A stretch of DNA of 64,000 nucleotides, from positions 2,284,001-2,348,000 of the forward strand of contig NC_010125.1 of the NCBI RefSeq assembly GCF_000067045.1, read 5' to 3'. The notes below the pieces were generated by a model that searched no databases, had not been told where the DNA came from, and saw only the letters and a list, made by a program, of their open reading frames with translations. The DNA is from Gluconacetobacter diazotrophicus PA1 5 (GTDB taxonomy: Bacteria; Pseudomonadota; Alphaproteobacteria; Acetobacterales; Acetobacteraceae). The position numbers were made by a program, and so were the translations under genes. The first letter of the stretch is position 1; each line of letters begins with the position of its first letter. Of this stretch, positions 9,377 through 17,971 are shown in pieces.

Positions 9377-10072
9377 TTACGGACCGGCAGGGGGCGGGAA
9401 GTCCAGCATCGCGGCCGTGTAGGTTTCCACCACCTGGCTGAACGGCACCCCGTCCTGGCGGTACAGCAACGCCCGATGGCGCAGGATTTCGGCGGGGATG
9501 CGGATCGTGCCGGATGCGGCGGGGGGAAGCGGATGCTGCTCCCACCCTTCCGGCAGGGGGGCGAACAGGCGGGTGCTGTCCAGGGTCCGGCGGGTGAAAT
9601 GCAGGGCGGCCACCGCATGCCCGAACGCGGTGTCGGTATGGTCCAGCAGCGCGTTCATGGCGGGCGTCAGCCGGGCGGGAACGTACCAGTTGTCCGCGAC
9701 CGACAGCACCCGCGACCCGCATGTCAGTTCCACCCGGCGATAGGCCACCGCCTCGCCGGGCCCGACATCGAGGTCCCGCCGCTGCGCCATGCTGGGCGGC
9801 CGGGCGGCAACGGCCACGCGCCGCGCGACGACCTGCGTGACGGGCGACAGACGATGGTCGCGGCACCAGCCTTCCAGCGTCAGGGTGGCGCTGGGGTGGG
9901 ACAGCAACCGCGCATCCAGCGTTTCGATCAGCGCCTGCAATTCCAGCCGCGCGACCGGCGTGTCGGGCCAGGACGCCCCGCCGCCATCGGCCCGGGCGGG
10001 CGCCGCGACCAGGCTCGCGGCAACCCATGCCCCTACCCCCAGTCCCATGATCCCTTTCACGCGCCGCGTCAC
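9377..10072 (-). CDS. Secreted chorismate-lyase/UTRA-fold-like protein
   Basis: 231 aa from a GTG start at 10072; an internal ATG at 10048 is the alternative. The N-terminus is a signal peptide (hydrophobic GLGVGAWVAASLVAA, then PARAD). The rest contains VAYRRVELTCGSRVLSVADNWYVPARLT and FGHAVAALHFTRRTLDS, which resemble the RxxxL...ADNWYVP...LDxTxxxFGxxL...RRxL pattern of chorismate-lyase/UTRA domains. True UbiC is cytoplasmic, so an exported version is unexpected and enzymatic activity is not assured. The GTG overlaps the TGA of the upstream purine permease by 4 bases, which favours the GTG start and co-translation. Fold assignment by eye only. Confidence 0.5.
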   Translation of the reverse strand: MTRRVKGIMGLGVGAWVAASLVAAPARADGGGASWPDTPVARLELQALIETLDARLLSHPSATLTLEGWCRDHRLSPVTQVVARRVAVAARPPSMAQRRDLDVGPGEAVAYRRVELTCGSRVLSVADNWYVPARLTPAMNALLDHTDTAFGHAVAALHFTRRTLDSTRLFAPLPEGWEQHPLPPAASGTIRIPAEILRHRALLYRQDGVPFSQVVETYTAAMLDFPPPAGP

Positions 10073-11478
10073 GATCCGCCCCCCATGCCGCTGGCCAGCA
10101 CCAGATAGACGACGAACACCGCGTCCAGTGCCAGCAGGATCGGCGTGACCTCGGCCCAGCGCCGCCCCGCCACCGCCAGCACGGTATACAGCAGCAGCCC
10201 CAGCGCCAGGCTGACCATGAAATTGCCGGTCATGACCGTGACCAGCACCATCAGCAGCGGCGCCAGGACCCCGCCCACGTCGCCATCCCCGGACTGGGCC
10301 CCCGATCGGCCCATGTCCGACAGCATACCCAGGCCCACCAGCACCAGCACCGGCGCGGTCGCCACCGCCGGCACGGCGGTGATGACGGGCCACAGCACGG
10401 ATGACAGCAGGAACAGCAGGGCGACCGTGACGCCGACCAGCCCGGTACGCCCCCCGGCCTCGGCCCCGACCAGCGATTCCAGATAGGCCGAGACGGTCGA
10501 TGTCCCCAGCACCGATCCGATCACGCTGGCCGTGCCGTCCGCGGCGAAGGCCGCGCGGCCCAGCAGCGGCTGCCCGTCCTCGACCGTCAGGCCGGCGCGG
10601 CGCGTCACCGCCATCATGGTGCCCGTGGCATCGAAAAAGTCGCCCAGGAAGAAATAGATCGTGACCGGCAGGACGATGCCGATATGCGACAGGAAGCCGT
10701 GGAAATCGAACGGGAACAGCATGTTGGTGGGATAATGCGGCCATTCCAGCCAGGCCGCCGGCAGGGTCGTGACCGGGTGGCCGCCAGGATGGCGGACGAA
10801 GCAGCCGGCGACGGTCACCGCGACGATGGACAGCAGCATGCCGGCGGGCACCCGCAGCATCTGGAGGGTAGCCGCCAGGAACAGGCCGGCGAGTCCCAGC
10901 AGGACCGCCGGATCGTGCAGCGAGCCGAAGGAAAATCCCTGCGCGCCCCCGACCGCCAGCCCCCCGCTGACCATGCCGATATGCGCGATGAAGGCCCCGA
11001 TGGCGCAGTGGATTCCGTTGCGCACCGGAATGGGGAAGCCCATGACGATCCTCTGCCGCCACCGTGTCAGCGACAGCGCGACGAAGGCCAGGCCGCCGAT
11101 CAGCACCATCGTGAAGGCGACGGACGGTTTGACGCCCATCTGCACCACCACGACCTGGGCGAAGACGAGGTTGCTGCTCATGGCCGGGGCCAGCGCGATC
11201 GGCAGGTTGGCCATCAGCGCCATCAGCAGGGACCCGCAGACCGACGCGGCGATGGTGGTCATGATCATGTCGTGCCGGTCCAAACCGGCCAGCGCCATGA
11301 TCGCGGGATTGACGATCATGATATAGGCCATGGCCCCGAACGTGGTCAGCCCGGCGACCAGTTCCCGCGCCAGGGTCGAACCCCGGCGGGTCACGTGAAA
11401 GGTGCGGTCGATCCACCCGCGCACCCCGGCGCCGTCATGCCTCAAAGCCTCGATTCCTCTTCCGTATCGGGGCGGCAC
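10069..11478 (-). CDS. Purine permease, NCS2/AzgA type
   Basis: 469 aa polytopic inner-membrane protein. It matches AzgA-type hypoxanthine/guanine/adenine:H+ symporters: STLARELVAGLTTFGAMAYIM near residues 34-54, the substrate-site helices around LAPAMSSNL, and the conserved acidic helix FFLGDFFDATGTMMAV. The length and the 12-14 hydrophobic segments fit. The exact purine cannot be read. The first ATG at 11478 gives a 27-residue cytoplasmic lead; a shorter start is possible. It is translationally coupled to the secreted chorismate-lyase-like gene downstream. Divergent from the globin-coupled cyclase, with a 320-base AT-rich spacer between them. Confidence 0.85.
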   Translation of the reverse strand: MPPRYGRGIEALRHDGAGVRGWIDRTFHVTRRGSTLARELVAGLTTFGAMAYIMIVNPAIMALAGLDRHDMIMTTIAASVCGSLLMALMANLPIALAPAMSSNLVFAQVVVVQMGVKPSVAFTMVLIGGLAFVALSLTRWRQRIVMGFPIPVRNGIHCAIGAFIAHIGMVSGGLAVGGAQGFSFGSLHDPAVLLGLAGLFLAATLQMLRVPAGMLLSIVAVTVAGCFVRHPGGHPVTTLPAAWLEWPHYPTNMLFPFDFHGFLSHIGIVLPVTIYFFLGDFFDATGTMMAVTRRAGLTVEDGQPLLGRAAFAADGTASVIGSVLGTSTVSAYLESLVGAEAGGRTGLVGVTVALLFLLSSVLWPVITAVPAVATAPVLVLVGLGMLSDMGRSGAQSGDGDVGGVLAPLLMVLVTVMTGNFMVSLALGLLLYTVLAVAGRRWAEVTPILLALDAVFVVYLVLASGMGGGS

Positions 11479-11798
11479 GGATCGGACGCCACCGGCGGGC
11501 GAATGTCCTACCGGTTCCGATATGATGCAAGGGTGGTCGACAGGGCACCGGCATCATGGCCGACGTGCCGCATCAGGGCGGCGCCGCACCCTGGACGAAA
11601 ACATTCATTGCGAAATTATCTTATACCAATATACAATTTGACGTACCGTTTGAATTGCCAGAACTTCTTTGAATCTGTTGTGGTAAAGTTTATACTAGCG
11701 TTTGCTGCTCGTCCGGACCCGATGCGACCTGTTCATCCCGCCGGCGGCGCCGTCCGGCTTGCCGGATCCCTTCCCCCGTTCGCCGTGCGAGGCCGAGC
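11479..11798. other. Divergent intergenic spacer, locally AT-rich
   Basis: 320 bases between the purine permease and the diguanylate cyclase. The part 11600-11700 is much richer in A/T than the surroundings and holds the predicted cyclase promoter. I see no credible gene or RNA in it. Confidence 0.6.
11669..11696 (+). promoter_or_regulatory. Predicted sigma-70 promoter of the globin-coupled cyclase
   Basis: TTGAAT (11669-11674), a 16-base spacer, and TATACT (11691-11696), about 100 bases before the start codon. It lies in the AT-rich part of the spacer. Confidence 0.45.
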
Positions 11799-13217
11799 AT
11801 GATGTCAGTTGCCCAGGTGGCCGTAGACGCCGAATTGCGGCGTGCCTTCACGAACGTGCCGGATGCCACGCGCCTTCTGGTCCATGACGTCGTCGAACGG
11901 CTGACGCCCGCACTGGTCGCGGCGTTCTACGACCATTTCACGTCCCATCCCGAAGGCCAGACCTACCTGACAGATCCGGAGACGACGGAGCGCCTGCGCG
12001 GCACCCTGATGGTGTGGATGGCCGAACTGTTTTCCGCGGCGCCGCAGCACCCGCAGCGGATGGCCGATTCGCAGCGGCATATCGGGCGCTTCCACGCACG
12101 CTCGTCCATTCCCATCCATCTGGTGTCCGAGGGCGTTTCGCTGGTCCAGCGAACGATCATCCACGCGCTGGGTCATGAAAACCTGACCCACGAGGAACTG
12201 ACCGACGCGGTACTGTACGTCACCAACGTGCTGACGGCCGCGACCGGGGTGATGACGTTCACCTATTGGCGGCAGCGCGAACGCGCGGCGTCGAACGACG
12301 TGGCGTACCGGCTGTTCGCGCTGAACCAGGACCTGTCGCGCGAGGGCGAGGGCCAGAAGGCCGCGCTGCTGGGATGGAGTTATAACGTCCTGCGGTCGCT
12401 GTATGTCGCCAAGACGCCCGAGGATTTGCAGACGATGGGGCTGGCCCGGTCGGAATTCGGCCTGTGGGTGACGTACAAGGTCGGCCTGCTGTTCGAAGGG
12501 ACGGATATTTCGGCCCTGCTGACCGGCCAGATCGCCAAGGTCGATAACGAATTGCTGCCGGCCATATTGGAAGACATGGCGGCGGAACGCGATATTTCGC
12601 CCGCCCTGGCCGCGCTGCATGCCGGCGTCACCGAAATCCTGAGCAGCCTCGAGGTCCTGTTCCACGCCAGCCGGAGCAGCAACGATGTCGAGGACCCGCT
12701 GACCCGCGTGCTGAACCGGCGTTTCCTGCCGTCGATCATATCCTACGAACTGCGCGTCGCCCATCAGACGGGGCGGCCGATGAGCGTGCTGTTCCTGGAT
12801 ATCGACCATTTCAAGCACATCAACGACACGTTCGGCCACGCGGCCGGCGACTCCGTCCTGCAGGCCATCGCCCGCGTGCTGGAGGAAGCCAGCCGGCTGA
12901 GCGACGTCATCTTCCGCTATGGCGGCGAGGAATTCCTGGTCCTCATGGGCGATACCGATACCGAGCAGATGCTCATCGGTGCCGAGCGCCTGCGCCAGAA
13001 GATCGAGAACACGCCCATCCGACTGCCGGACGGCAACCTGCACCAGATCACGGTGTCGATCGGCGCGGCCCAGTATGCCGGCCACCCGGATTACGAGGAA
13101 CTGCTCCGTGCCGCCGACGCCGCGCTCTATCGGGCGAAGCGGAACGGGCGCAACCGGATCGAGGTCGCCGACGCGCCGCACCATACGCCCGCCCCGAGCC
13201 TGGAGGGTGCGTCCTGA
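11799..13217 (+). CDS. Globin-coupled diguanylate cyclase
   Basis: 472 aa. Residues ~1-160 are a globin-coupled sensor domain: AAFYDHF supplies a distal Tyr (Tyr44) and HIGRFHARSSIPIHLV supplies the proximal haem-ligand His (His99), at nearly the positions known in E. coli DosC (Tyr43/His98). A middle helical linker (~165-290) leads to a GGDEF domain (~295-460) with LFLDIDHFKHIND metal site, catalytic GGEEF at 375-379 and the product-inhibition I-site RLSD at 366-369, five residues upstream. The protein should therefore sense O2 (or NO/CO) and make c-di-GMP, which in acetic acid bacteria controls cellulose synthesis. It is monocistronic and convergent with the protease gene. Start at 11799; a second ATG follows immediately. 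Confidence 0.9.
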   Translation: MMSVAQVAVDAELRRAFTNVPDATRLLVHDVVERLTPALVAAFYDHFTSHPEGQTYLTDPETTERLRGTLMVWMAELFSAAPQHPQRMADSQRHIGRFHARSSIPIHLVSEGVSLVQRTIIHALGHENLTHEELTDAVLYVTNVLTAATGVMTFTYWRQRERAASNDVAYRLFALNQDLSREGEGQKAALLGWSYNVLRSLYVAKTPEDLQTMGLARSEFGLWVTYKVGLLFEGTDISALLTGQIAKVDNELLPAILEDMAAERDISPALAALHAGVTEILSSLEVLFHASRSSNDVEDPLTRVLNRRFLPSIISYELRVAHQTGRPMSVLFLDIDHFKHINDTFGHAAGDSVLQAIARVLEEASRLSDVIFRYGGEEFLVLMGDTDTEQMLIGAERLRQKIENTPIRLPDGNLHQITVSIGAAQYAGHPDYEELLRAADAALYRAKRNGRNRIEVADAPHHTPAPSLEGAS

Positions 13218-13249
13218 TCCGGCTGAGGCCGTAACCGGATTCACCAGAC

Positions 13250-14383
13250 CTAGGCGGCGGCCCGGTCGGTCGGGGGGCGATCGGAATCGGCCGCGCGCCG
13301 CCCCTGCGTTACGCGTATCCCGTGAGTCAACATCAGTTCGCCGATCGTCTCGGACGTGATCAGGCCGACCAGGCGGTCGCCGGCGTCGACCACCGCGACG
13401 GCCGGCAGGTTGCCCTCCTGCAACAGGCGCAGTGCCTCCGACAGCGGCTGGTAGGGATGGATGGCGGGGATGGCCGGCGTCATGGCATCGGCCACCACCG
13501 CGCCGGGCCCGTCTATTTGCAGATGGTTGATCAAGGCCGCCTGCGTCAGCACGCCCTGTAGCCTGCCCTGCCCGTCCATGACGGGAAACAGCGTCTGTGC
13601 GCAGCGGATCGCGGCCCGTACCGCCTCGTCCAGCGTCGTGAGCATCGGCAGCGTCTCGTACCGGGTCATCATGGCATCCGCCGCGATCATCCCCTGCGCC
13701 ACCTGGCGCAACTGCACCATATGGGCCTCCGACGCGGCGCCCAGATAGACGAACAGGGCGATGAACAGCAGGATCGGATTGCCGATCAGCCCCAGGAAGC
13801 CCAGCAGGAACGCAAACCCCTGCCCCACCGAGGCCGCGACCTGCGTCGCCCGCACGAAACCCATCCGATAGCCCAGAAGCGCGCGCAGCACCCGCCCCCC
13901 ATCCATGGGAAAGGCCGGCAGCAGGTTGAACAGCAGCAGGAACAGATTGACCGAGGCCAGACGGACGACCATCCCGCCGCCGCCCACCATCCCGCTCGTC
14001 GCGGCATCCAGGCTGGGCCACGTTCCCGTCGCGGCGAACAGAAGCAGGCCGATGACCAGATTGACCGCCGGCCCCGCCAGCGCCACCAGCAATTCCTGCC
14101 CCGCCCGTTCGGGCATGCGCGACAGGCGCGCGACGCCGCCGATCGGCAGCAGGGTGATGTCGGATGTCGTCACGCCGAAACGGCGTGCCATCAGGATGTG
14201 TCCGAATTCATGCAGGACCACGCAGACGAAGACCAGCATGATGAACACCACGCCCTGCCACGCCGCCGCAGGGCCGCCCTGGGCACCGGCGACCATCGCG
14301 ATCCACAGCAACAGCAGGAAGAACGTCACATGCACGCGGATTGCGGTGCCCGCGATGCGCCCCAGGGGGATCGACCATGTCAT
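13250..14383 (-). CDS. Site-2-type membrane metalloprotease with CBS domains (M50)
   Basis: 377 aa. Zinc motif HEFGH at residues 58-62 inside the second hydrophobic helix, and the second active-site block NLLPAFPMDGGR (about 160) that provides the Asp ligand, identify an intramembrane M50B protease of the Rip/SpoIVFB-like class. After the last helix two CBS motifs follow (about 240-365: MTRYETLPMLTTLDEAV and MTPAIPAIHPYQPLSEALRLL), which usually bind adenosine nucleotides and regulate the enzyme. Start MTWSIPLG is fixed by GGAGG seven bases upstream of the ATG at 14381-14383. The substrate is unknown. It is convergent with the globin-cyclase gene (32-base gap). Confidence 0.9.
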   Translation of the reverse strand: MTWSIPLGRIAGTAIRVHVTFFLLLLWIAMVAGAQGGPAAAWQGVVFIMLVFVCVVLHEFGHILMARRFGVTTSDITLLPIGGVARLSRMPERAGQELLVALAGPAVNLVIGLLLFAATGTWPSLDAATSGMVGGGGMVVRLASVNLFLLLFNLLPAFPMDGGRVLRALLGYRMGFVRATQVAASVGQGFAFLLGFLGLIGNPILLFIALFVYLGAASEAHMVQLRQVAQGMIAADAMMTRYETLPMLTTLDEAVRAAIRCAQTLFPVMDGQGRLQGVLTQAALINHLQIDGPGAVVADAMTPAIPAIHPYQPLSEALRLLQEGNLPAVAVVDAGDRLVGLITSETIGELMLTHGIRVTQGRRAADSDRPPTDRAAA

Positions 14384-14470
14384 GCTTGCCCTCCGCTGGG
14401 CTGGAGCCCCGCAGGGGGCTGCATCCACAACGCGCCGCGGCCCTGCCGGTTTGGTTCCCGGCGGCGACGA

Positions 14471-15397
14471 TCAGGCGGCAGGCTGGGCCGCCCGCCGCCG
14501 GGTGATGCGGAAGACCGTGTCGCGCAGCCAACGATGCACCGGATCGAAATCGTGGCGGGGGTGCCAGGCCTGGAAGGCCTCGACCGGTTGCAGGGCAAAG
14601 GGAAAGTCGAACGCGACCAGGCGGATCAGCTTGGTCGGCAACCGGTCGATCACGATGTCGGGCATGGGCAGGATCATGTCCGTCTCGCGAATACTTTCGA
14701 TCATCGCGAAATGGGACGGCACCACCAGCACGACGCGCCGCCGCAGGCCGTAGCGTTCCTGCAGGATCGTATCGATCGGGCCGCGCCGCAGGCCCTTGCG
14801 CGACACGCCGATATGATCGTAGCGGACCAGGTTCTGCGGCGTGACGCCCTCGGCCAGGATCGGATGTCCCCGCCGCACCATCCCCCGGATCGACATGGCG
14901 AACAGGCTCTGCCGGCGCAGTTCGGGACGCATCTCGTCGGTCGCGCCGATATACAGGTCGATGGTCTGGCGGCGCATCGCGTCCCCGACATGCTCGTCGG
15001 TTTCGGGGGTGAAGCAGACGTCGCACTGCGGACAGTCCCGCCGCAGCACCTGGACCAGTTCGCTGGCGAAGGCGCCGACGATCACGTCGCTGGCGCGAAT
15101 GGTGAAACGCGGCGAAACGGTCGTCAGGTCCAGCTTTTCACGATCCTCGTGCAGCCGTTCGGCATCCAGCACCAGTTGCCCGACTTTTTCACGGATGCGC
15201 GTGGCGAAGGCGGTCGGGACCATCCGCCGCCCCGACTGCACCAGAATCGGGTCGCCGAAGGCCTCGCGCAGCTTGCCCAACTGGCGGCTCATGGTCGGCT
15301 CGCTGACCTTCATGCGCCGCGCGGCGGCGGAAACGCTCTGTTCTTCCACCAGCACATGGAGATAGCGCAGCAGATCGAGGTCGTATTGGCGCGGCAT
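14471..15397 (-). CDS. LysR-family transcriptional regulator
   Basis: 308 aa. The N-terminal winged helix is clear: DLDLLRYLHVLVEEQSVSAAARR through EPTMSRQLGKLREAFGDPILVQSGRRM (residues ~5-55), followed by a helical linker and a PBP2-type effector domain (FTIRASDVIVGAF ... DHIGVSRKGLRRGP). The sequence style (MSRQLGKLREAFGDPILVQ) is that of the NodD/NahR/LeuO-like branch. The ATG at 15395-15397 starts exactly at the domain; a longer open frame upstream is not supported. Its target and inducer are unknown; no divergent enzyme gene remains next to it because the integrative element begins 250 bases upstream, so the insertion may have separated it from its former neighbour (tRNA-Glu side). Confidence 0.88.
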   Translation of the reverse strand: MPRQYDLDLLRYLHVLVEEQSVSAAARRMKVSEPTMSRQLGKLREAFGDPILVQSGRRMVPTAFATRIREKVGQLVLDAERLHEDREKLDLTTVSPRFTIRASDVIVGAFASELVQVLRRDCPQCDVCFTPETDEHVGDAMRRQTIDLYIGATDEMRPELRRQSLFAMSIRGMVRRGHPILAEGVTPQNLVRYDHIGVSRKGLRRGPIDTILQERYGLRRRVVLVVPSHFAMIESIRETDMILPMPDIVIDRLPTKLIRLVAFDFPFALQPVEAFQAWHPRHDFDPVHRWLRDTVFRITRRRAAQPAA

Positions 15398-15649
15398 CGG
15401 CCCCCCAGCCGTCGATTTTCCCGGGACGAAACGATATTGCCCGACCCAGGCGAAAACTGAAATCGTCGACTCGCGATACTGTGGGGATGCGCATGCGGTG
15501 CAGGGCCGCAACAAGCAGACCTGCAACAATCAAGATGAATTGGATTCACGTATAGGCATTCATAGGGGCCGTCCCGCATGGAACAGACCCGGTGCCGCGA
15601 TGCGGCCATCCATACAGACCGACCTGCAATGCCAACGCGCCTGGCGTGT

Positions 15650-15696
15650 TGGCGTCCCGTACGGGATTCGAACCCGTGTTACCGCCGTGAAAGGGC
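15650..15696 (-). repeat. Distal attachment-site repeat (attL-like), displaced tRNA-Glu 3' end
   Basis: 47 bases identical to the 3' half of the tRNA-Glu gene at 25291-25337. Beyond 15696 the sequence no longer matches tRNA, so this is a non-functional remnant left by integration. A hairpin overlapping its outer edge (15631-15653) may be the original transcription terminator of the tRNA. Confidence 0.92.
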
Positions 15697-15800
15697 AAAA
15701 CTTAGCCTTGGACAACTGCGGGCTCCGTGGTTATCGCGTTGAACTCACACTTATTATGTCATCCCCCGTCACCCATTGTCACCCTAAAACACCTCCGTTG

Positions 15801-15846
15801 TGGCTCAAAAATGGCTCATGATTTTGGCCGAGGATTTTGGCTCAAG
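15801..15846. repeat. TGGCTCA repeats near the left end (possible integrase arm sites)
   Basis: Three copies of TGGCTCA(A/T) at 15801, 15812 and 15838, about 100-150 bases inside the left att repeat. The same word occurs twice beside the right end at 25223 and 25234. This arrangement is what integrase arm-type or excisionase sites would look like. Confidence 0.5.
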
Positions 15847-15893
15847 CGGGATTTTTGAGTTTAAGCGCAAATCGGCGCTAATAGGACTGTTGC

Positions 15894-16001
15894 ATGTGGC
15901 TGTTCGGAGCCACGCCCTATGAGGAACGCAACATGACTGCTTTCGATCCGCATCTGTCTCTCGTCCCGCGCGGGCCTCGCGCCGACGATCTGAGCATTTA
16001 A
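15894..16001 (+). CDS. Small 35-aa open frame upstream of rep
   Basis: ATG at 15894-15896 to TAA at 15999-16001, encoding 35 residues (starting MWLFGATPYEERNM). A second in-frame ATG at residue 14 gives a 22-aa peptide (MTAFDPHL onward). It is followed seven bases later by a strong hairpin. It could be a leader peptide for the replication gene or chance. I recognise no homology. Confidence 0.25.
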   Translation: MWLFGATPYEERNMTAFDPHLSLVPRGPRADDLSI

Positions 16002-16007
16002 CGCAAA

Positions 16008-16033
16008 CAGGCGGCTGGATCACCAGCCGCCTG
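16008..16033. terminator. Perfect 11-bp hairpin between the small ORF and rep
   Basis: CAGGCGGCTGG and its complement around the loop ATCA. There is no T run after it on the plus strand, so it may be a weak terminator, an attenuator, or a structured replication/mobilization signal near the putative Rep gene. Confidence 0.5.
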
Positions 16034-16162
16034 CCGCGCAGTCAACAATCAATCTAAGGTCCGCATTCCGTGTGTGCTTCCCGGCCGCCGGAATGAGATG
16101 TCCCCATTGTATGCGACCTCCACGCAAGTCGCAAATCTGGAGACGGACCATCGAGGTCCGCC

Positions 16163-17971
16163 ATGGCTCGTCCATTCGCATCCTTCACCGAGTTGTCCGC
16201 GCCCCTCGTCGGCCGCAAGACCGGCATCAACCATGATCTGCAAGACCGGCTTGCAGTCATGGACGCCCGAGCGCTTCGTATCATGGAACTTGCTGGAATT
16301 AGGACGCACACACACAATGGCCGCGACATCTACAGGATCAGTGAAGTCACGCTGATCGTCGAGAAAATGCCGCAAGAACGTCTGCGCCGTACGCTCCTTA
16401 TACCTTCTCAGGCTTACGGAATACGGCGCGAGCGGGGCGATGAATTACGCTTCTACGCCGAGAACCACATGAAGACGCCGCTTTGTTCTGGCACGTTCAC
16501 TTGCTCCGAGATGACCCCCATTGGGGGCGATCTGGTCGGAGACATGAAGCGTCTGCGCGGGCGGATAGGTGACATGTTGAGATGGTGCCGAAGAGGGCCG
16601 TTCTCTGGTTATGGTTTCGATGTTTTGATGCTGGCGAACGATTTCGCCTTCCAGTTTCATCCGCTGACGGGTGTATCCGTCAACGGTCACGTTAATTACT
16701 GCTATACGATGAAATCACCGATGCCACCTGAAGTCTGGGAAGACTTCCGTCGTGCCGTTCGCGAGAAGTTTGATCTTGGGTTTTATGTCACTGGTCCTGT
16801 GACTGACCTCTCGGCGCTGCTCGACTACATGACGAAGTTATACAAGGCCGAGCGAACCCGGACCGACGAAATCTTATTCTCGGACCTGTCTGATGATGTC
16901 GCCGCCTGGTTTCTAGGACAGGTCGATCAGATGTGGAACTTGACCCCGCTGGCTGGCTTTAAGGTGTTCCGTGCCAGCCTCAAGACGGACAAGGAGAAGG
17001 TAGTCCGGAAGCGCGCCGTTCCGGTCCGGAAGCCGGTCAGGACCACGGATGGCCGGTCCGTCGATGCGCTAGTGCCGCCGCGTCCTCGCGAACACAGCCT
17101 CGTCGTAGCCAAGAGGCTGTCGCCTCGGATATTGGCCGGTGCTGATGATTCGCCGTTCCCGCCTGGATTCACCGAGGGACCGCCGAGGGTTCGTGTTCAG
17201 GATCAGCATGTTAGCCACCCTGTGTATGCTAATTACGCCATCCATTCCGATATCGCATCGAACCGTGAAGCTGCCGCCGCCTCGCCGCTGGGAGCGACGC
17301 CCCCCTCCGGGGGGCTAGCATCGGGGGCCTGTCCGTCGCCTGGCAATTCTGTGTTGGATCAAGGACTTGACGGGTCTGTGTATGCTAATTCCGCCAACGG
17401 TTCCGATTTCGCAACGAAGAAGTCACGCGGCCATGTCGAGAACCTTGTGATCGCCCGCGAGCGGCCATCGCCGACCGAGGCCGGCATCTGGGAAACCTGG
17501 ACCCAGGTCATGAACCTGACGTTGAGGCCAGAGACAGAGGAAGGTGAGCGAGGTTTGGCGATCCTCCTGAGGCACCACGAGCAGGCGACGGCGCAGGCTC
17601 GGCGGAATGGCTGGACCGGGCGTGTGGGTAATCCCCTAGCGCGGTTGGCGGCCGGTCTCGTCGCCGCCGATTCCGCCGAGCCCCATATTCCTGATGATCA
17701 GAGCCTTTTTATGCACGCTAATTCCGCAACTCAAAACGATATCAAAACGATTCCTGAGACCATACCGACATCGCCCCCGTCGCTTCCTGACGCTCCGCCA
17801 TCGTCAGCATACAGTCACCCCTCTGCCGAGGACGTGGCTGCGGCCCGTTCCGTCCTGCCTCCTGAGGTCCTGTCTCGCGGCCTTCCCGACGTGTATCTTG
17901 TCATGTTGGCAAACGGCCAAAGAAGAGAAGCTGAAATAGCCAAGCTGCCGTCAATGATGGGGCGGCATTAG
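16163..17971 (+). CDS. Putative plasmid-type replication initiator protein
   Basis: 602 aa. The N-terminal ~310 residues resemble rolling-circle-type Rep proteins of mobilizable plasmids: an FQFHPLTGVSVNGHVNYCYTM block (residues 163-183) at the place of the HUH motif, though written as a divergent H-V-N, and a later DYMTKLYKAE helix with Tyr222/Tyr227 where the nicking Tyr would be, then a DDVAAWFLGQVDQMW...FRASLKTD segment. The C-terminal half is low in conservation, rich in Pro/Ser, and contains three copies of a 12-residue motif (Y/H-A-N-S/Y-A-x2-S/N-D-I/F, at 355, 407 and 518). It faces the MobQ gene, with which its stop overlaps by 4 bases. The Rep call is tentative; another element-specific nuclease is possible. 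Confidence 0.45.
   Translation: MARPFASFTELSAPLVGRKTGINHDLQDRLAVMDARALRIMELAGIRTHTHNGRDIYRISEVTLIVEKMPQERLRRTLLIPSQAYGIRRERGDELRFYAENHMKTPLCSGTFTCSEMTPIGGDLVGDMKRLRGRIGDMLRWCRRGPFSGYGFDVLMLANDFAFQFHPLTGVSVNGHVNYCYTMKSPMPPEVWEDFRRAVREKFDLGFYVTGPVTDLSALLDYMTKLYKAERTRTDEILFSDLSDDVAAWFLGQVDQMWNLTPLAGFKVFRASLKTDKEKVVRKRAVPVRKPVRTTDGRSVDALVPPRPREHSLVVAKRLSPRILAGADDSPFPPGFTEGPPRVRVQDQHVSHPVYANYAIHSDIASNREAAAASPLGATPPSGGLASGACPSPGNSVLDQGLDGSVYANSANGSDFATKKSRGHVENLVIARERPSPTEAGIWETWTQVMNLTLRPETEEGERGLAILLRHHEQATAQARRNGWTGRVGNPLARLAAGLVAADSAEPHIPDDQSLFMHANSATQNDIKTIPETIPTSPPSLPDAPPSSAYSHPSAEDVAAARSVLPPEVLSRGLPDVYLVMLANGQRREAEIAKLPSMMGRH

Noticed and set aside
15653-15725. Second functional tRNA-Glu
   Set aside because: Only the 3' 47 bases match; the 5' half of the cloverleaf is missing, so it is the displaced att copy.
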